55,126 nt of DNA from Metabacillus indicus LMG 22858 (GTDB lineage Bacteria > Bacillota > Bacilli > Bacillales > Bacillaceae), in NCBI RefSeq assembly GCF_000708755.2, contig NZ_JGVU02000003.1, positions 1 to 55,126 on the forward strand. The letters run 5' to 3'. Below are positions 38,184 through 50,179 of this stretch, piece by piece. Under the pieces are notes generated by a model, which did no database searches, had not been told where the DNA came from, and saw only the letters and a list, made by a program, of their open reading frames with translations. How positions within the stretch are numbered: the stretch's first letter is position 1; each line of letters begins with the position of its first letter. The translations under genes were made by a program, and so were the position numbers.

Positions 38184-39231
38184 TCTTCTGCCCGGCACTG
38201 TCGTTGAAGGAAAGTGGCATCATAACAAGTACCGCATCGTAAAGCCGCTTGGACAGGGTGCTACAGGGATCGTTTACTTGGCAGAAGGGAGAAGTGGACT
38301 TGCCGCTTTGAAGGTAAGCGGGAACAGCATGTCCATTACGTCTGAAGTGAATGTTCTTAAGCACTTTTCAAAGGTCCAGGGGAGTTCCCTTGGGCCTGCT
38401 TTAGTTGATGTAGATGACTGGATCCATCCAAGAACGGGGGAGCGGGTTCCGTTCTATGTGATGGAATATATCAGCGGAAAGCAGTACCTGGATTTCATCA
38501 GCAATCAGGGAATGGAATGGATAGGAGTCCTGACGGTTCAGCTGCTGTCGAATTTAGAGGAGCTGCACAGGGCCGGATGGGTATTCGGCGACTTGAAGCC
38601 TGAAAATCTGATGGTGGCAGAACGGCCGGTAAAGCTGCGGTTTATTGACGTCGGGGGCACAACTCTGAATGGAAGGTCGATCAAAGAGTTTACCGATTTT
38701 TTTGACAGAGGGTACTGGGGTCTCGGCACCCGCAGGGCTGAGCCGTCCTACGATTTGTTTGCAGCTGCCATGATCGTCATTAACTCTGTCCATCCCAAAC
38801 GGTTTAAAAAGCAGGATGAGGGCGGCAGACAGCTCCTCGAAGTCATTCAGGACCACCCCTATTTAAGAAAGCATTCAGCTGTTTTGAAAAAAGCGTTATT
38901 GGGAAAATACCAATATGCCGCTGATATGAAAAAAGACTTTCTGACGTCGCTCTATGAGCAGGGTTCAGCAGCGCAAAAACAGCAGAAGAGCCGCGTGCAG
39001 ACAGGACAGGCTCAAGCGGCAAAACCGTCTCAGGTGCATGGACGCCAAAGCAGAACGTCCAAACAGGCGAAAGCGGGGAGGCCGGTGCCGTCAGGCAATG
39101 CCGCAAGTCACGGGCCGGTCCGTGTAAAAGCAAAAAAGAGAAGCAGGGCAGGAGGATGGGTTGAAACCATCATGATCCTTGCCGCACTTTGCATTATCTA
39201 CTCGTTTTACGTCTATCACTATCTGATGTAG
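38149..39231 (+). CDS. yabT: Serine/threonine protein kinase YabT
   Basis: A 360-residue Hanks-type kinase with a single C-terminal membrane segment (ETIMILAALCIIYSFYVYHYL). Seen are the glycine loop LGQGATGIVYLAE, the ATP-binding Lys in AALKVSG, and a catalytic loop GDLKPENL that lacks the usual HR before D. The metal loop is DVG in place of DFG. A basic Gln/Lys/Arg-rich stretch (about 265-335) precedes the membrane segment and fits the DNA-binding role described for B. subtilis YabT, which is DNA-activated and phosphorylates RecA during sporulation. It overlaps yabS by 35 bp. Confidence 0.93.
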   Translation: MMNNTSMNQTCNLLPGTVVEGKWHHNKYRIVKPLGQGATGIVYLAEGRSGLAALKVSGNSMSITSEVNVLKHFSKVQGSSLGPALVDVDDWIHPRTGERVPFYVMEYISGKQYLDFISNQGMEWIGVLTVQLLSNLEELHRAGWVFGDLKPENLMVAERPVKLRFIDVGGTTLNGRSIKEFTDFFDRGYWGLGTRRAEPSYDLFAAAMIVINSVHPKRFKKQDEGGRQLLEVIQDHPYLRKHSAVLKKALLGKYQYAADMKKDFLTSLYEQGSAAQKQQKSRVQTGQAQAAKPSQVHGRQSRTSKQAKAGRPVPSGNAASHGPVRVKAKKRSRAGGWVETIMILAALCIIYSFYVYHYLM

Positions 39232-39339
39232 CGTGAATTTATGGTAAATATGTGAACGGGGGACTTCTTTTTTGCAGGGCTGAAAGCTGTCATGATAGTA
39301 TGAAGGTACGCAAAGACTATGCTATAAAAGAGGAATGCC

Positions 39340-40728
39340 ATGCTAGAACGTTTCAGACGTTTTCTTACACACTATGGAGTGAAAGACACAGCAGTCGTCA
39401 TAGGTGTATCAGGAGGTCCTGATTCACTCGCCCTGCTTCATTTATTTATCCGGCTTAGGTCCGAATTCGGCCTGAGTCTTGCTGTCGCTCATGTTGATCA
39501 CATGTTCCGGGGAGCTGAATCCGCTCTTGAAATGGAATTTGTAAAGGACTTTTGCAGGAACCATGATGTTCTGTGCGAAGCTGTTCAGATCGATGTCCCG
39601 AAGTATGCGGAGGAAAACCCTGAAATGAGCCTTCAGAGCGCGGCAAGAGAATGCCGCTATTCCTTCTTCGAAAGTGTCATGAAGAAGCATCATGCCCCGT
39701 TCATAGCTTTAGGCCATCATGGCGATGATCAGATTGAGACGATTCTGATGAGAATGACAAGGGGCAGCGCGGGAACAGCGCTTGCCGGGATACCGGAACA
39801 AAGGGAGTTTACAGGCGGAAGCATTATCCGGCCCCTGCTTTCAGCTGATAAAAGGGAAATCCTCGAATACTGCAGCCTGAACCATCTGGCTCCAAGGTTT
39901 GACCCAAGCAACGAAAAGCTTGATTACACCCGAAACCGCTTCCGTAAACAGGTTCTTCCATTCCTTAAGGAAGAGAACCCGAAAGTGCACGGGAGATTTC
40001 AGTATTTCAGCAGGACTTTCAAAGAAGATGAAGAGTTCTTACAGGAATTATCGAAAGAAAAGTTGAATACAGTATTGAAAAGGAAAGAAAAGCACGAAGC
40101 CGAACTCGATATCGATTTGTTCAACACCCTGCCTATGCCTTTACAAAGAAGATGTATTCAACTAATATTAAACTATCTTTATGAAGACCAACCATCTTCC
40201 CTTTCTTCTATACATATTGAGAGTCTACAATCCTTACTCTCGCATACACATCCTTCCGGTTCACTAGATTATCCAGACGGCCTTAAAGTAATCAAATCCT
40301 ACCAAACGTGTTTGTTTACTTTTGAACAAATAAAGGACCAGTCATTTTCAAGGACAGTGCAGATCCCGTCAAGCACAATACTTCCAAACGGGCATCTCCT
40401 CACTTGTGAGATCATCAGCGGAAAGCCTGATGAATGGATAGCTGGAAACGATGTGTTCGTCATGCCGGCCAAGTCTTTGACCAAGCCTCTGCTTATCCGT
40501 ACCAGAAGGCAGGGCGATAAAATCAAACTCAAGGGCATGAACGGTACGAAAAAAGTAAAAGATATATTTATTGATGCAAAAGTACCGGTCCATAGAAGGA
40601 ACAGCTGGCCTGTTTTAGAAGATGGCAGCGGCAAGATCCTTTGGCTTCCCGGCCTTAAAAAGTCTTCATTTGAAGATGCCGGGTGCGGCGCAGGTGACTA
40701 CGTTGTTTTGCAATATAAAGAGCAATGA
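39340..40728 (+). CDS. tilS: tRNA(Ile)-lysidine synthetase
   Basis: A 462-residue PP-loop ATPase that converts C34 of tRNA-Ile(CAU) to lysidine, changing its codon from AUG to AUA and its charging from Met to Ile; essential. The PP-loop SGGPDS is at 24-29, with HVDHMFRG and GHHGDDQIET in the catalytic domain. The C-terminal TilS domain includes IRTRRQGDKIKLKGM and PVHRRNSWPVL. ATG 39340 follows AAAGAGGA. hpt follows at 21 bp. This tilS-hpt-ftsH order is widely conserved. Confidence 0.96.
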   Translation: MLERFRRFLTHYGVKDTAVVIGVSGGPDSLALLHLFIRLRSEFGLSLAVAHVDHMFRGAESALEMEFVKDFCRNHDVLCEAVQIDVPKYAEENPEMSLQSAARECRYSFFESVMKKHHAPFIALGHHGDDQIETILMRMTRGSAGTALAGIPEQREFTGGSIIRPLLSADKREILEYCSLNHLAPRFDPSNEKLDYTRNRFRKQVLPFLKEENPKVHGRFQYFSRTFKEDEEFLQELSKEKLNTVLKRKEKHEAELDIDLFNTLPMPLQRRCIQLILNYLYEDQPSSLSSIHIESLQSLLSHTHPSGSLDYPDGLKVIKSYQTCLFTFEQIKDQSFSRTVQIPSSTILPNGHLLTCEIISGKPDEWIAGNDVFVMPAKSLTKPLLIRTRRQGDKIKLKGMNGTKKVKDIFIDAKVPVHRRNSWPVLEDGSGKILWLPGLKKSSFEDAGCGAGDYVVLQYKEQ

Positions 40729-40749
40729 TTTTGTAGGGGGCAACTTGTA

Positions 40750-41292
40750 ATGAAGCAGGATATCGAAAAAGTATTAATAACAGAAGAAGAAATCAGCCGC
40801 AAGGTAAAGGAACTTGGAGCGCAGCTTACTGAAGAGTACAATGACCGCTTCCCTCTTGCTATCGGAGTGCTGAAAGGCGCTATGCCGTTTATGGCAGATC
40901 TGCTGAAGAACATTGATACATACTTGGAAATGGACTTTATGGATGTTTCGAGTTATGGTACTTCTACAGTATCTTCCGGTGAAGTGAAAATCCTGAAAGA
41001 CCTTGACACTTCAGTAGAAGGCAGAGACATCCTGATTATTGAAGATATCATCGACAGCGGGCTTACACTGAGCTACCTTGTAGAGCTTTTCCGCTACCGC
41101 AAGGCAAAAACGATCAGCATTGTGACGCTTCTTGATAAGCCAACAGGACGCAAAGCGGATATTCAGGCTGATTATGTGGGCTTTGAAGTGCCGGATGCTT
41201 TTGTTGTAGGATATGGACTTGACTACATCGAACGCTACCGCAACCTTCCTTATATTGGAGTTCTGAAGCCTGAAATTTACGAAAATAAGTAA
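40750..41292 (+). CDS. hpt: Hypoxanthine-guanine phosphoribosyltransferase
   Basis: A 180-residue purine salvage enzyme (hprT) that makes IMP and GMP from PRPP. It shows [13 protein letters not shown], the PRPP loop [12 protein letters not shown], the base-binding region LLDKPTGRK and [18 protein letters not shown] at the C terminus. ATG 40750 follows GTAGGGGG (40734-40741). In B. subtilis TilS and HprT form a complex that activates ftsH transcription, and ftsH is the next gene here. Confidence 0.96.
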   Translation: MKQDIEKVLITEEEISRKVKELGAQLTEEYNDRFPLAIGVLKGAMPFMADLLKNIDTYLEMDFMDVSSYGTSTVSSGEVKILKDLDTSVEGRDILIIEDIIDSGLTLSYLVELFRYRKAKTISIVTLLDKPTGRKADIQADYVGFEVPDAFVVGYGLDYIERYRNLPYIGVLKPEIYENK

Positions 41293-41328
41293 TTGCTGCA
41301 TTTGTCAAGTACCAAAACGGCCAATCAG

Positions 41329-41358
41329 TTGTATTGGAATGATTTTCTATGATACTAT
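41329..41358 (+). promoter_or_regulatory. Promoter of ftsH
   Basis: TTGTAT (41329-41334) with TACTAT (41353-41358) at 18 bp; GATACT (41351-41356) at 16 bp is an overlapping alternative. Confidence 0.45.
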
Positions 41359-41395
41359 TTAAAATAGTTGTGTTTACTGTGGGAGGAGGTAAGGA

Positions 41396-43327
<1,932 letters not shown>

Positions 43328-43336
43328 CCATACATC

Positions 43337-43372
43337 AAAACCGCATGTTCACATTGAACATGCGGTTTTTTA
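43337..43372 (+). terminator. ftsH terminator
   Basis: A 15-bp perfect stem (AAAACCGCATGTTCA / TGAACATGCGGTTTT) around CAT, ending in T6. Confidence 0.95.
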
Positions 43373-43481
43373 ACGCCGTTTCAGGTTCTTCCTTTTGCAT
43401 TCCGCTGTCTAAAAAGACTAAAATGAGTGAGGGAAGACAGGGCTGCACACATAAATTTTGCATAAATTTAAGTTGGCTTCA

Positions 43482-43490
43482 TGATATGAT
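43482..43490 (+). promoter_or_regulatory. Extended -10 promoter of coaX
   Basis: TGATATGAT, about 52 bp before coaX, with a poor -35. Confidence 0.45.
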
Positions 43491-43541
43491 GAAAGAGTAT
43501 TGAATACAGAGAAAAAGAATTTGGATAAAGTGGTGATACAT

Positions 43542-44309
43542 ATGTTTTTAGTGCTGGATGTAGGGAATACAAATACCGTTTTAGGCGTTTTTGAAGGAGA
43601 TGCTCTCAAGCATCACTGGCGCATTGAGACGACGCGCAACAAAACAGAAGATGAATTTGGCATGCTCATCAAATCCCTCTTTGAACATGAAGGCATTCAT
43701 CTGACCGATATTAAAGGAATCATTATCTCCTCTGTTGTTCCGCCGATTATGTTCTCGCTTGAGCGGATGTGCACGAAATATTTCAAACAAAAGCCCCTCG
43801 TTGTCGGACCTGGCATCAAGACAGGCTTGAACATTAAATATGAGAATCCCCGTGAAGTAGGTGCAGACCGGATTGTAAATGCGGTGGCAGGCATCCATTT
43901 ATACGGCGGTCCTCTGATTATTGTTGATTTTGGCACAGCGACGACCTACTGCTATATTAACGAGGAAAAACAATATATGGGCGGCGCCATTGCTCCGGGC
44001 ATCAATATCTCAACCGAGGCTCTCTATTCGAGGGCAGCCAAGCTTCCAAGAATCGAAATTGCACGACCTGATGATATTATCGGCAAAAATACGGTCAGCG
44101 CTATGCAGGCGGGCATTCTTTATGGGTATGTCGGACAGGTTGAAGGTATTGTCGGGAGAATGAAACAGCAGTCTAAAGCAGAGCCTAAGGTTATTGCAAC
44201 AGGAGGACTTTCAACGCTGATCGCTTCTGAGTCGAAGGTGATTGACATCGTTGATCCGTTCCTCACATTAAAAGGGCTTCAGCTGATTTTTGAACGAAAC
44301 AGCATTTAA
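43542..44309 (+). CDS. coaX: Type III pantothenate kinase
   Basis: A 255-residue ASKHA-fold kinase for the first step of coenzyme A synthesis. Signature motifs are [14 protein letters not shown] (phosphate 1), [12 protein letters not shown] (phosphate 2), the pantothenate-binding [10 protein letters not shown] and GGAIAPGI, and VIATGGLS (adenosine). ATG 43542 matches the family start and follows AAGTGGTGAT; the frame to 43500 has no better start. Type III kinases are not inhibited by CoA. hslO follows at 18 bp. Confidence 0.96.
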   Translation: MFLVLDVGNTNTVLGVFEGDALKHHWRIETTRNKTEDEFGMLIKSLFEHEGIHLTDIKGIIISSVVPPIMFSLERMCTKYFKQKPLVVGPGIKTGLNIKYENPREVGADRIVNAVAGIHLYGGPLIIVDFGTATTYCYINEEKQYMGGAIAPGINISTEALYSRAAKLPRIEIARPDDIIGKNTVSAMQAGILYGYVGQVEGIVGRMKQQSKAEPKVIATGGLSTLIASESKVIDIVDPFLTLKGLQLIFERNSI

Positions 44310-44327
44310 TTGGAAAGGTGATAAAAC

Positions 44328-45203
44328 ATGGATTATCTTGTAAAGGCACTTGCGTTTGACGGACAAGTGCGTGCATACGCAGCCAAAACAACAGACACAG
44401 TTGGAGAGGCGCAAAGAAGGCATCAGACATGGCCGACTGCATCTGCAGCCCTCGGCCGTTCAATGACGGCTGGTGTCCTGATGGGCTCAATGCTTAAAGG
44501 CGAAAGCAAAATGACGATTAAAGTGGAGGGAGGCGGGCCTATAGGCGTGATTGTCGTTGACAGCAATGCAAAAGGCGAGGTTCGCGGCTATGTGACAAAC
44601 CCTCAAACACACTTTGACCTGAATGCAAAAGGAAAGCTTGATGTAGCAAGAGCGGTTGGAACATCCGGAACGCTTTCCGTTGTAAAGGATCTTGGCATGA
44701 AAGAACATTTCACCGGTTCTGTTGAACTTGTGTCGGGTGAACTTGGCGAAGACTTTACCTATTATCTTGTCAGCTCTGAACAGGTTCCATCATCCGTTGG
44801 GGTAGGCGTACTCGTTAACCCTGACAACTCAATTCTTGCGGCAGGCGGCTTCATCATTCAGCTTATGCCCGGCACGGACGACTCAACGATTGCGGAAATT
44901 GAAAAACGGCTTGGTAGTGTAGAGCCAATCTCGAAACTGATCCAAAAAGGGCTAACGCCGGAAGAAATTCTGTTTGAGGTTCTCGGCAACGATCAAGTGA
45001 AGATTCTTGATCAGCACCCAGTTGCTTTTCACTGCCCTTGCTCACGCGAGAGAATTTCAAATGCGATTATCAGTCTTGGAGCGGATGAAATCCAAAGCAT
45101 GATTGAAGAGGACGGGAAAGCTGAAGCAGAGTGTCACTTCTGTAATGAACGGTATCATTTTTCAAAAGAAGAACTGACAGAGCTGAAAGAAGAAGCGCGC
45201 TGA
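44328..45203 (+). CDS. hslO: Redox-regulated chaperone Hsp33
   Basis: A 291-residue holdase chaperone (YacC in B. subtilis) activated by oxidation and mild unfolding. The N-terminal domain has [14 protein letters not shown] and [13 protein letters not shown]. The C-terminal zinc switch has CPC at about 235-237 and CHFC at about 270-273, the four reactive cysteines. ATG 44328 follows GGAAAGGTGAT. It lies between coaX and the foldase gene, with 23 bp to the latter. Confidence 0.96.
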   Translation: MDYLVKALAFDGQVRAYAAKTTDTVGEAQRRHQTWPTASAALGRSMTAGVLMGSMLKGESKMTIKVEGGGPIGVIVVDSNAKGEVRGYVTNPQTHFDLNAKGKLDVARAVGTSGTLSVVKDLGMKEHFTGSVELVSGELGEDFTYYLVSSEQVPSSVGVGVLVNPDNSILAAGGFIIQLMPGTDDSTIAEIEKRLGSVEPISKLIQKGLTPEEILFEVLGNDQVKILDQHPVAFHCPCSRERISNAIISLGADEIQSMIEEDGKAEAECHFCNERYHFSKEELTELKEEAR

Positions 45204-45226
45204 ACATGCGGTCAGGAGATGGAGAG

Positions 45227-46135
45227 ATGAACAGAAAAGCGGTCTGGCTGATTATCTTCGGACTCGTGATTATCAACTGTTTTACTCTGGCATATTTTCT
45301 AACAAAGGATGACAGCATCGCTGCAATCGGACCTGCTTCAAACGGAAGCTCAGAATCCATTGCATCTGTCGGAGGTAAGGAAATAACAAGAGAGCAGTGG
45401 ATGGCAGAGCTTGAAGATCGTTTCGGCAGGGAAACACTTGAAGAAATGATTAACTTTACGGTTGTTGAGGAGCTTGCTGAAAAACATGACATCAGCATCC
45501 CTGATGAGGAGCTTGAACGTGAGCTTACCATGTATAAATCCATGTACAATGCACTCGACAACGAGCAGCTTTCAGAAGACGGAGAGCTGCGCGAACAGAT
45601 CAGGTACAGCATGCTGCTTGAAGAGCTGCTGACAAAAGATGTTGAAATACCGGAGAAGGAATTGAAGGCTTATTACGAGTCCAATCAAGATCTCTATTCC
45701 ATTAAAGATACGTATCACCTTTTTCACATCGTGACAAAGACAGAAGCGGAAGCGAAAAAGGTAATCGAAGAGCTTGAGGGCGGATCGAGCTTTGAAGCGC
45801 TTGCTGCGGAAAAATCAATCGATGAGTTTTCTGCAAACGAGGGCGGAGACCTTGGTTATGTTTCATCAGAAAACGATTATCTGCCTGTTCAATATATCGA
45901 AGAAGCTGAAAAGTTGAAAAAAGATAAGTGGAGCAAGCCGATCAAAAGTGAAAACGGCTATTCTGTCATCCTTCTGAAAGAGAAGGTTAATGGCGTGCAG
46001 TACTCATTTGAAGAAGCCAAGAACCAGATCAGACGGCAAATTGCCCTTGAGCAGATGGAATCAGCCGTTTCTGTAAAGCCTTTATGGGAAGAAGCGGGAG
46101 TAACGTGGTTTTACGGCAGCGGCACATCTGAATAA
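45227..46135 (+). CDS. PpiC-type peptidyl-prolyl isomerase, membrane-anchored foldase
   Basis: A 302-residue PrsA/SurA-like protein (YacD in B. subtilis). One N-terminal membrane segment (about 6-25, VWLIIFGLVIINCFTLAYF) anchors it. The single Cys lies in INCF, which does not fit a good lipobox, unlike PrsA. A helical N-terminal region is followed by a parvulin domain (about 155-250, with YHLFHIVTKTEAEA, GDLGYVS and ENGYSVILLKEK). It should help exported proteins fold outside the membrane. ATG 45227 follows GGAGATGGAGAG; the frame begins 7 codons earlier. Confidence 0.88.
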   Translation: MNRKAVWLIIFGLVIINCFTLAYFLTKDDSIAAIGPASNGSSESIASVGGKEITREQWMAELEDRFGRETLEEMINFTVVEELAEKHDISIPDEELERELTMYKSMYNALDNEQLSEDGELREQIRYSMLLEELLTKDVEIPEKELKAYYESNQDLYSIKDTYHLFHIVTKTEAEAKKVIEELEGGSSFEALAAEKSIDEFSANEGGDLGYVSSENDYLPVQYIEEAEKLKKDKWSKPIKSENGYSVILLKEKVNGVQYSFEEAKNQIRRQIALEQMESAVSVKPLWEEAGVTWFYGSGTSE

Positions 46136-46180
46136 GAAACAGAATTGAGTATTTTGCCCTATCCGAGAAGTAAGAAAAGA

Positions 46181-46210
46181 TTGACAATTCAGACTGAGGT
46201 TTGGTACATT
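46181..46210 (+). promoter_or_regulatory. Sigma-A promoter of cysK with possible CymR site downstream
   Basis: TTGACA (46181-46186), an 18-bp spacer and TACATT (46205-46210). ATACTCGGAAATA (46230-46242), between the start site and the gene, resembles CymR-type sites of sulfur genes, but I could not confirm the consensus. Confidence 0.6.
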
Positions 46211-46254
46211 CTTTTTAAAGCCAATAAAAATACTCGGAAATAGAGGTGGTCAGA

Positions 46255-47178
46255 TTGACGCGTGTAGCAAATTCTATACACGAACTGGTTGGGGAAACAC
46301 CTATTGTCAAATTAAACCGCATTGTAGATGAAAACAGTGCAGATGTATATTTAAAGCTTGAGTTCATGAACCCTGGAAGCAGTGTAAAAGACCGCATAGC
46401 ACTTGCGATGATTGAAGCTGCCGAAGAAAAAGGTCTTCTTAAGGAAGGCGATACAATCATTGAACCGACAAGCGGAAATACAGGCATCGGGCTTGCAATG
46501 GTTGCAGCTGCAAAAGGGATTAAGGCAATTCTTGTTATGCCTGAAACAATGAGCATGGAGCGCCGCAACCTTCTTCGGGCGTATGGTGCCGAGCTTGTTC
46601 TTACTCCTGGTCCTGAGGGCATGGGCGGAGCTATCAGAAAAGCGGAAGAACTTTCAAAAGAGCATGGCTATTTCATGCCTCAGCAGTTCAAAAATGAAGC
46701 AAATCCTGAAGTTCACCGCCGTACGACAGGTCCTGAGATTGTCAGTCAGATGGGCGGCCAGCTTGATGCATTCATAGCAGGAATCGGAACGGGCGGAACC
46801 ATTACGGGTGCCGGCGAGGTCCTTAAAGAAGCTTATCCTGATATAAAAATCTATGCGGTGGAGCCTGCTGACTCACCTGTCCTTTCTGGAGGAAAACCGG
46901 GTCCTCATAAAATCCAGGGCATCGGAGCAGGATTTGTTCCGGATATCTTAAAAACGGATATTTACGACGGTGTCATTCAAGTGAAAAATGAAGAAGCTTT
47001 TGAAGTGGCGCGGAAAGCGGCAAGAGAAGAGGGTCTTCTTGGAGGCATTTCTTCCGGTGCAGCGATTAAAGCAGCCCTTCAAGTAGCGAAAGAGCTTGGT
47101 AAAGGCAAAAAGGTTCTTGCCATTATCCCAAGTAACGGGGAAAGATACTTAAGCACGCCGCTTTACCAATTTGATTAA
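46255..47178 (+). CDS. cysK: Cysteine synthase (O-acetylserine sulfhydrylase)
   Basis: A 307-residue fold-type II PLP enzyme that makes cysteine from O-acetylserine and sulfide. The PLP lysine is in [12 protein letters not shown], the substrate loop is [11 protein letters not shown], and the phosphate-binding loop is [10 protein letters not shown]. In B. subtilis CysK also partners the CymR repressor. The start is TTG 46255, 5 bases after GAGGTGG; GTG 46246 lies inside that site. It is a single-gene unit between its own promoter and terminator. Confidence 0.96.
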   Translation: MTRVANSIHELVGETPIVKLNRIVDENSADVYLKLEFMNPGSSVKDRIALAMIEAAEEKGLLKEGDTIIEPTSGNTGIGLAMVAAAKGIKAILVMPETMSMERRNLLRAYGAELVLTPGPEGMGGAIRKAEELSKEHGYFMPQQFKNEANPEVHRRTTGPEIVSQMGGQLDAFIAGIGTGGTITGAGEVLKEAYPDIKIYAVEPADSPVLSGGKPGPHKIQGIGAGFVPDILKTDIYDGVIQVKNEEAFEVARKAAREEGLLGGISSGAAIKAALQVAKELGKGKKVLAIIPSNGERYLSTPLYQFD

Positions 47179-47183
47179 TCAAG

Positions 47184-47207
47184 AAACAGCCCTTGGGCTG
47201 TTTTTTT
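47184..47207 (+). terminator. cysK terminator
   Basis: AAACAGCC pairs with GGCTGTTT around CTTG, followed by T-run. Confidence 0.88.
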
Positions 47208-47290
47208 GTTTATGGGAGAAATTTTCAACATGTATTCTTCCGCCCTTTTATGTAAAATGAACATATGAGTTTTTAAGGAGAGGGTTAAGC

Positions 47291-48709
47291 ATGCACCTTG
47301 AGAGAAAACCGCTTGCAAAGAAAGCGGCTTACAATCTTGATTTCTTCAGACAATATCAGCATCTATCCAGAAACGAGGAGCGTCACGCGATCCTTGAAAG
47401 CGGAAGGGGCGGCCGGTACAGCATCGCGGGTCTTCACCCGGCAGCGGTCATTAAAGGGAAAGATTCGGTCCTTTCAATCCAGACAAAGAGCGGAACTGAA
47501 CAGCGGACAGGAAATATTCTTGATGAGTTTAGGAGCTGGTTCAGTCAGTTTAACACCGTTAAGAATGATGAGCTTCCGGATTTTCAGGGAGGGGCAATCG
47601 GTTTTTTCAGCTATGATTGTGTAAGGGCGTTTGAGAAGCTTGAAAGCCGTTCGATCGACGATCTTGAAACACCGGATTTAAATTTTCTGCTTTTTGATGA
47701 TCTGGCCGTTTATGATCACCAGACAAAGGAAATCTGGTTCATTACCCACTATTCATCTGATACTGACCAAAAAGAGGCGCGAAACAGAATAGCTGAAATG
47801 GAAAAGAGCTGGTTTGAAAAACAGACAGCTGCATTTGTTCATAAGCCAGCAGGCGGAACCGGAAATCCTGCATCCCCGCACCGGTTTACAAAAGAGTCGT
47901 TTATGGATGCTGTTGAGACGATAAAGGAATATATCGCAAACGGTGATGTTTTTCAGGTGAACCTGTCTGTCAGGCAGACTGAACCTCTGAAGGTGCATCC
48001 GCTTAAAGTGTATGAAACCCTGAGGGAAGTAAATCCATCGCCGTATATGGCTTACCTGGATCTGCTGGATTTCCAGATTGTCAGCGGCTCGCCTGAGCTA
48101 TTGGTAAAAATAGACGGCGAACACGCAAGCACAAGGCCGATTGCGGGAACAAGGTCAAGAGGGGAAAGTGAAGAAGAAGATCAAAAGCTTGCCTCAGAAC
48201 TGATTGAGAATGAGAAAGAACGTGCTGAGCACGTCATGCTTGTGGATCTTGAACGGAATGACCTTGGAAGAGTGTGCAAATACGGAACAGTTGAAGTAAA
48301 CGAGTTTATGGTCATCGAAAAATATTCACATGTGATGCACATCGTTTCAAATGTCCGCGGCCTGCTTGCAGAAGGAAAAGATTATATGGACGTCCTTAAA
48401 GGTGTTTTTCCGGGAGGGACGATTACGGGAGCTCCCAAAATCAGAACGATGGAAATTATTGAGGAGCTTGAGCCGACAAGAAGAGGCATTTATACAGGAT
48501 CGATCGGCTGGATTGGGTATAATGGAGATATGGAAATGAACATTGTCATCCGCACGCTGCTTGCGAAGGAAGGGCATGCCTATATCCAATCTGGAGCCGG
48601 AATTGTCATCGATTCCAATCCTAAACACGAATATAAAGAATCGCTTAAGAAGGCGCAGGCCTTGCTTAGGGCGAAAGAGCTGAGCGAAGAAGAGACTATG
48701 ACAGTATGA
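47291..48709 (+). CDS. pabB: Aminodeoxychorismate synthase component I
   Basis: A 472-residue chorismate-binding enzyme making 4-amino-4-deoxychorismate with ammonia from PabA. The C-terminal two thirds carry the family motifs GDVFQVNLSVRQ, SPELLVKI, RPIAGTRSRG, ENEKERAEHVMLVDLERND (read as two adjoining parts) and GTITGAPKIRTMEII. ATG 47291 follows AAGGAGAGGG. It opens the folate cluster; pabA follows 11 bp later. Confidence 0.95.
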   Translation: MHLERKPLAKKAAYNLDFFRQYQHLSRNEERHAILESGRGGRYSIAGLHPAAVIKGKDSVLSIQTKSGTEQRTGNILDEFRSWFSQFNTVKNDELPDFQGGAIGFFSYDCVRAFEKLESRSIDDLETPDLNFLLFDDLAVYDHQTKEIWFITHYSSDTDQKEARNRIAEMEKSWFEKQTAAFVHKPAGGTGNPASPHRFTKESFMDAVETIKEYIANGDVFQVNLSVRQTEPLKVHPLKVYETLREVNPSPYMAYLDLLDFQIVSGSPELLVKIDGEHASTRPIAGTRSRGESEEEDQKLASELIENEKERAEHVMLVDLERNDLGRVCKYGTVEVNEFMVIEKYSHVMHIVSNVRGLLAEGKDYMDVLKGVFPGGTITGAPKIRTMEIIEELEPTRRGIYTGSIGWIGYNGDMEMNIVIRTLLAKEGHAYIQSGAGIVIDSNPKHEYKESLKKAQALLRAKELSEEETMTV

Positions 48710-48720
48710 GGTGAGAGAGA

Positions 48721-49305
48721 ATGATTTTAATGATTGATAACTATGATTCGTTTACGTTTAACCTGGTGCAGTATTTAGGGGAGCTTGGGGAGGAGCTTAC
48801 CGTTCGCAGGAACGATGAGATCACGCTCGATGAAATTGAAGAGATGGCTCCAGATTTCCTCATGATATCTCCTGGCCCGTGCAGTCCGAATGAAGCTGGA
48901 ATCAGCATGGCGGCCATTGAGCGCTTTGCGGGAAAAATTCCGATTTTCGGAGTTTGTCTTGGACATCAATCCATCGCGCAGGTTTTCGGGGGAGATGTCG
49001 TCCGCGCAGAACGCCTGATGCACGGAAAAACATCCGAAATGCACCACGACGGCAAAACGATCTTTCAAGATATTGAAAATCCATTTACAGCTACCCGCTA
49101 TCATTCACTTATTGTGAAAAAAGAAACACTGCCTGACTGCTTTGATATCACAGCCTGGACCGAAGAAGGCGAAATCATGGCAATCCGCCATAAAACACTG
49201 CCGGTTGAAGGCGTGCAGTTCCACCCGGAGTCAATCATGACATCCTTTGGGAAAAATCTGCTCGGCAACTTCATTAAAACGCACCGGCCTGCTGAAAAAA
49301 TCTGA
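48721..49305 (+). CDS. pabA: Glutamine amidotransferase, component II of aminodeoxychorismate/anthranilate synthase
   Basis: A 194-residue class I glutamine amidotransferase. Catalytic Cys79 is in [12 protein letters not shown], and the His-Glu pair is in GVQFHPESI. It provides ammonia to PabB. In B. subtilis the single protein also serves TrpE in tryptophan synthesis and is called trpG/pabA; no separate trpG is in this window. ATG 48721 follows GAGGTGAGAGAG. Its stop codon overlaps the pabC start by one base. Confidence 0.95.
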   Translation: MILMIDNYDSFTFNLVQYLGELGEELTVRRNDEITLDEIEEMAPDFLMISPGPCSPNEAGISMAAIERFAGKIPIFGVCLGHQSIAQVFGGDVVRAERLMHGKTSEMHHDGKTIFQDIENPFTATRYHSLIVKKETLPDCFDITAWTEEGEIMAIRHKTLPVEGVQFHPESIMTSFGKNLLGNFIKTHRPAEKI

Positions 49306-50165
49306 TGTATATTTACCTGAACTCCGAATTCATTCAGGCAGAGGATGCCAGGATCTCTCCCTTTGACCACGGGTATTTATATGGTCTTGGGGTGTTTGAA
49401 ACGTTCAGAGTCTATAAGGGGCATCCATTTTTGCTGAATGATCACATGAGCAGGCTGCAAAAAGCCATGAGAGAGCTGAATATTCAGTTGGATGATTCCA
49501 GCCTGAATATAGAAGAGGTCATTCAGCGTCTGCTTCTGCTTAACGATCTGCAGGATGAGGATGTATCGGTGCGCCTTAACGTATCAGCGGGAGACGGCGG
49601 ACTGATGTTCGGTGCACTGGAATATCGTGAGCCCACTGTCATGATGTTTATGAGGAAACTGCCTGAGCTGCCGGCTGACCTTGAAAAACGAGGGGTGCTT
49701 CTGTCTGTTCCGAGAAATACCCCTGAGGGAAAAGAACGGATCAAGTCCCATCATTATCTGAACAATGTTCTGGCGAAGCGTGAAGCGGGAAATGATCCTT
49801 CGGTCGAAGGGATTTTTCTTACGAAAGACGGGTTTGTGGCAGAAGGGATTGTCTCAAATCTCTTCTGGGTAAAAGATGAGTGTGTGTATACACCTTCTCT
49901 GGATACAGGGATCTTGAACGGCATCACCCGGCAGTTTGTCATCCGCTGTCTGGAAAAAGAGGGAATGAGATGGGTGGAAGGCAGGTTTACAGCAGATGAG
50001 CTGCTTCAGGCTGATGAAGTATTTGCCGTGAACTCTGTTCAGGAAATCATTCCGCTGAAAGAAATTGGCTCTAGCGTTTTTTCAGGAAAGAATGGCGCTG
50101 TAACGCAAACACTAAAAAGGATTTATAAGCAAAGCAGAATGCTGAAAAGCAGAGAAGAGCTGTAA
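49305..50165 (+). CDS. pabC: 4-amino-4-deoxychorismate lyase
   Basis: A 286-residue class IV PLP enzyme that releases pyruvate from aminodeoxychorismate to give 4-aminobenzoate. The PLP lysine is probably in IKSHHYLNNVLAKREA. DHGYLYGLGVFETFRV and EGIVSNLFWV are family motifs. Branched-chain or D-amino acid aminotransferases share the fold, but position between pabA and folP supports PabC. TGATG overlaps the pabA stop. Confidence 0.94.
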   Translation: MYIYLNSEFIQAEDARISPFDHGYLYGLGVFETFRVYKGHPFLLNDHMSRLQKAMRELNIQLDDSSLNIEEVIQRLLLLNDLQDEDVSVRLNVSAGDGGLMFGALEYREPTVMMFMRKLPELPADLEKRGVLLSVPRNTPEGKERIKSHHYLNNVLAKREAGNDPSVEGIFLTKDGFVAEGIVSNLFWVKDECVYTPSLDTGILNGITRQFVIRCLEKEGMRWVEGRFTADELLQADEVFAVNSVQEIIPLKEIGSSVFSGKNGAVTQTLKRIYKQSRMLKSREEL

Positions 50166-50179
50166 AGGATTGATGATAA

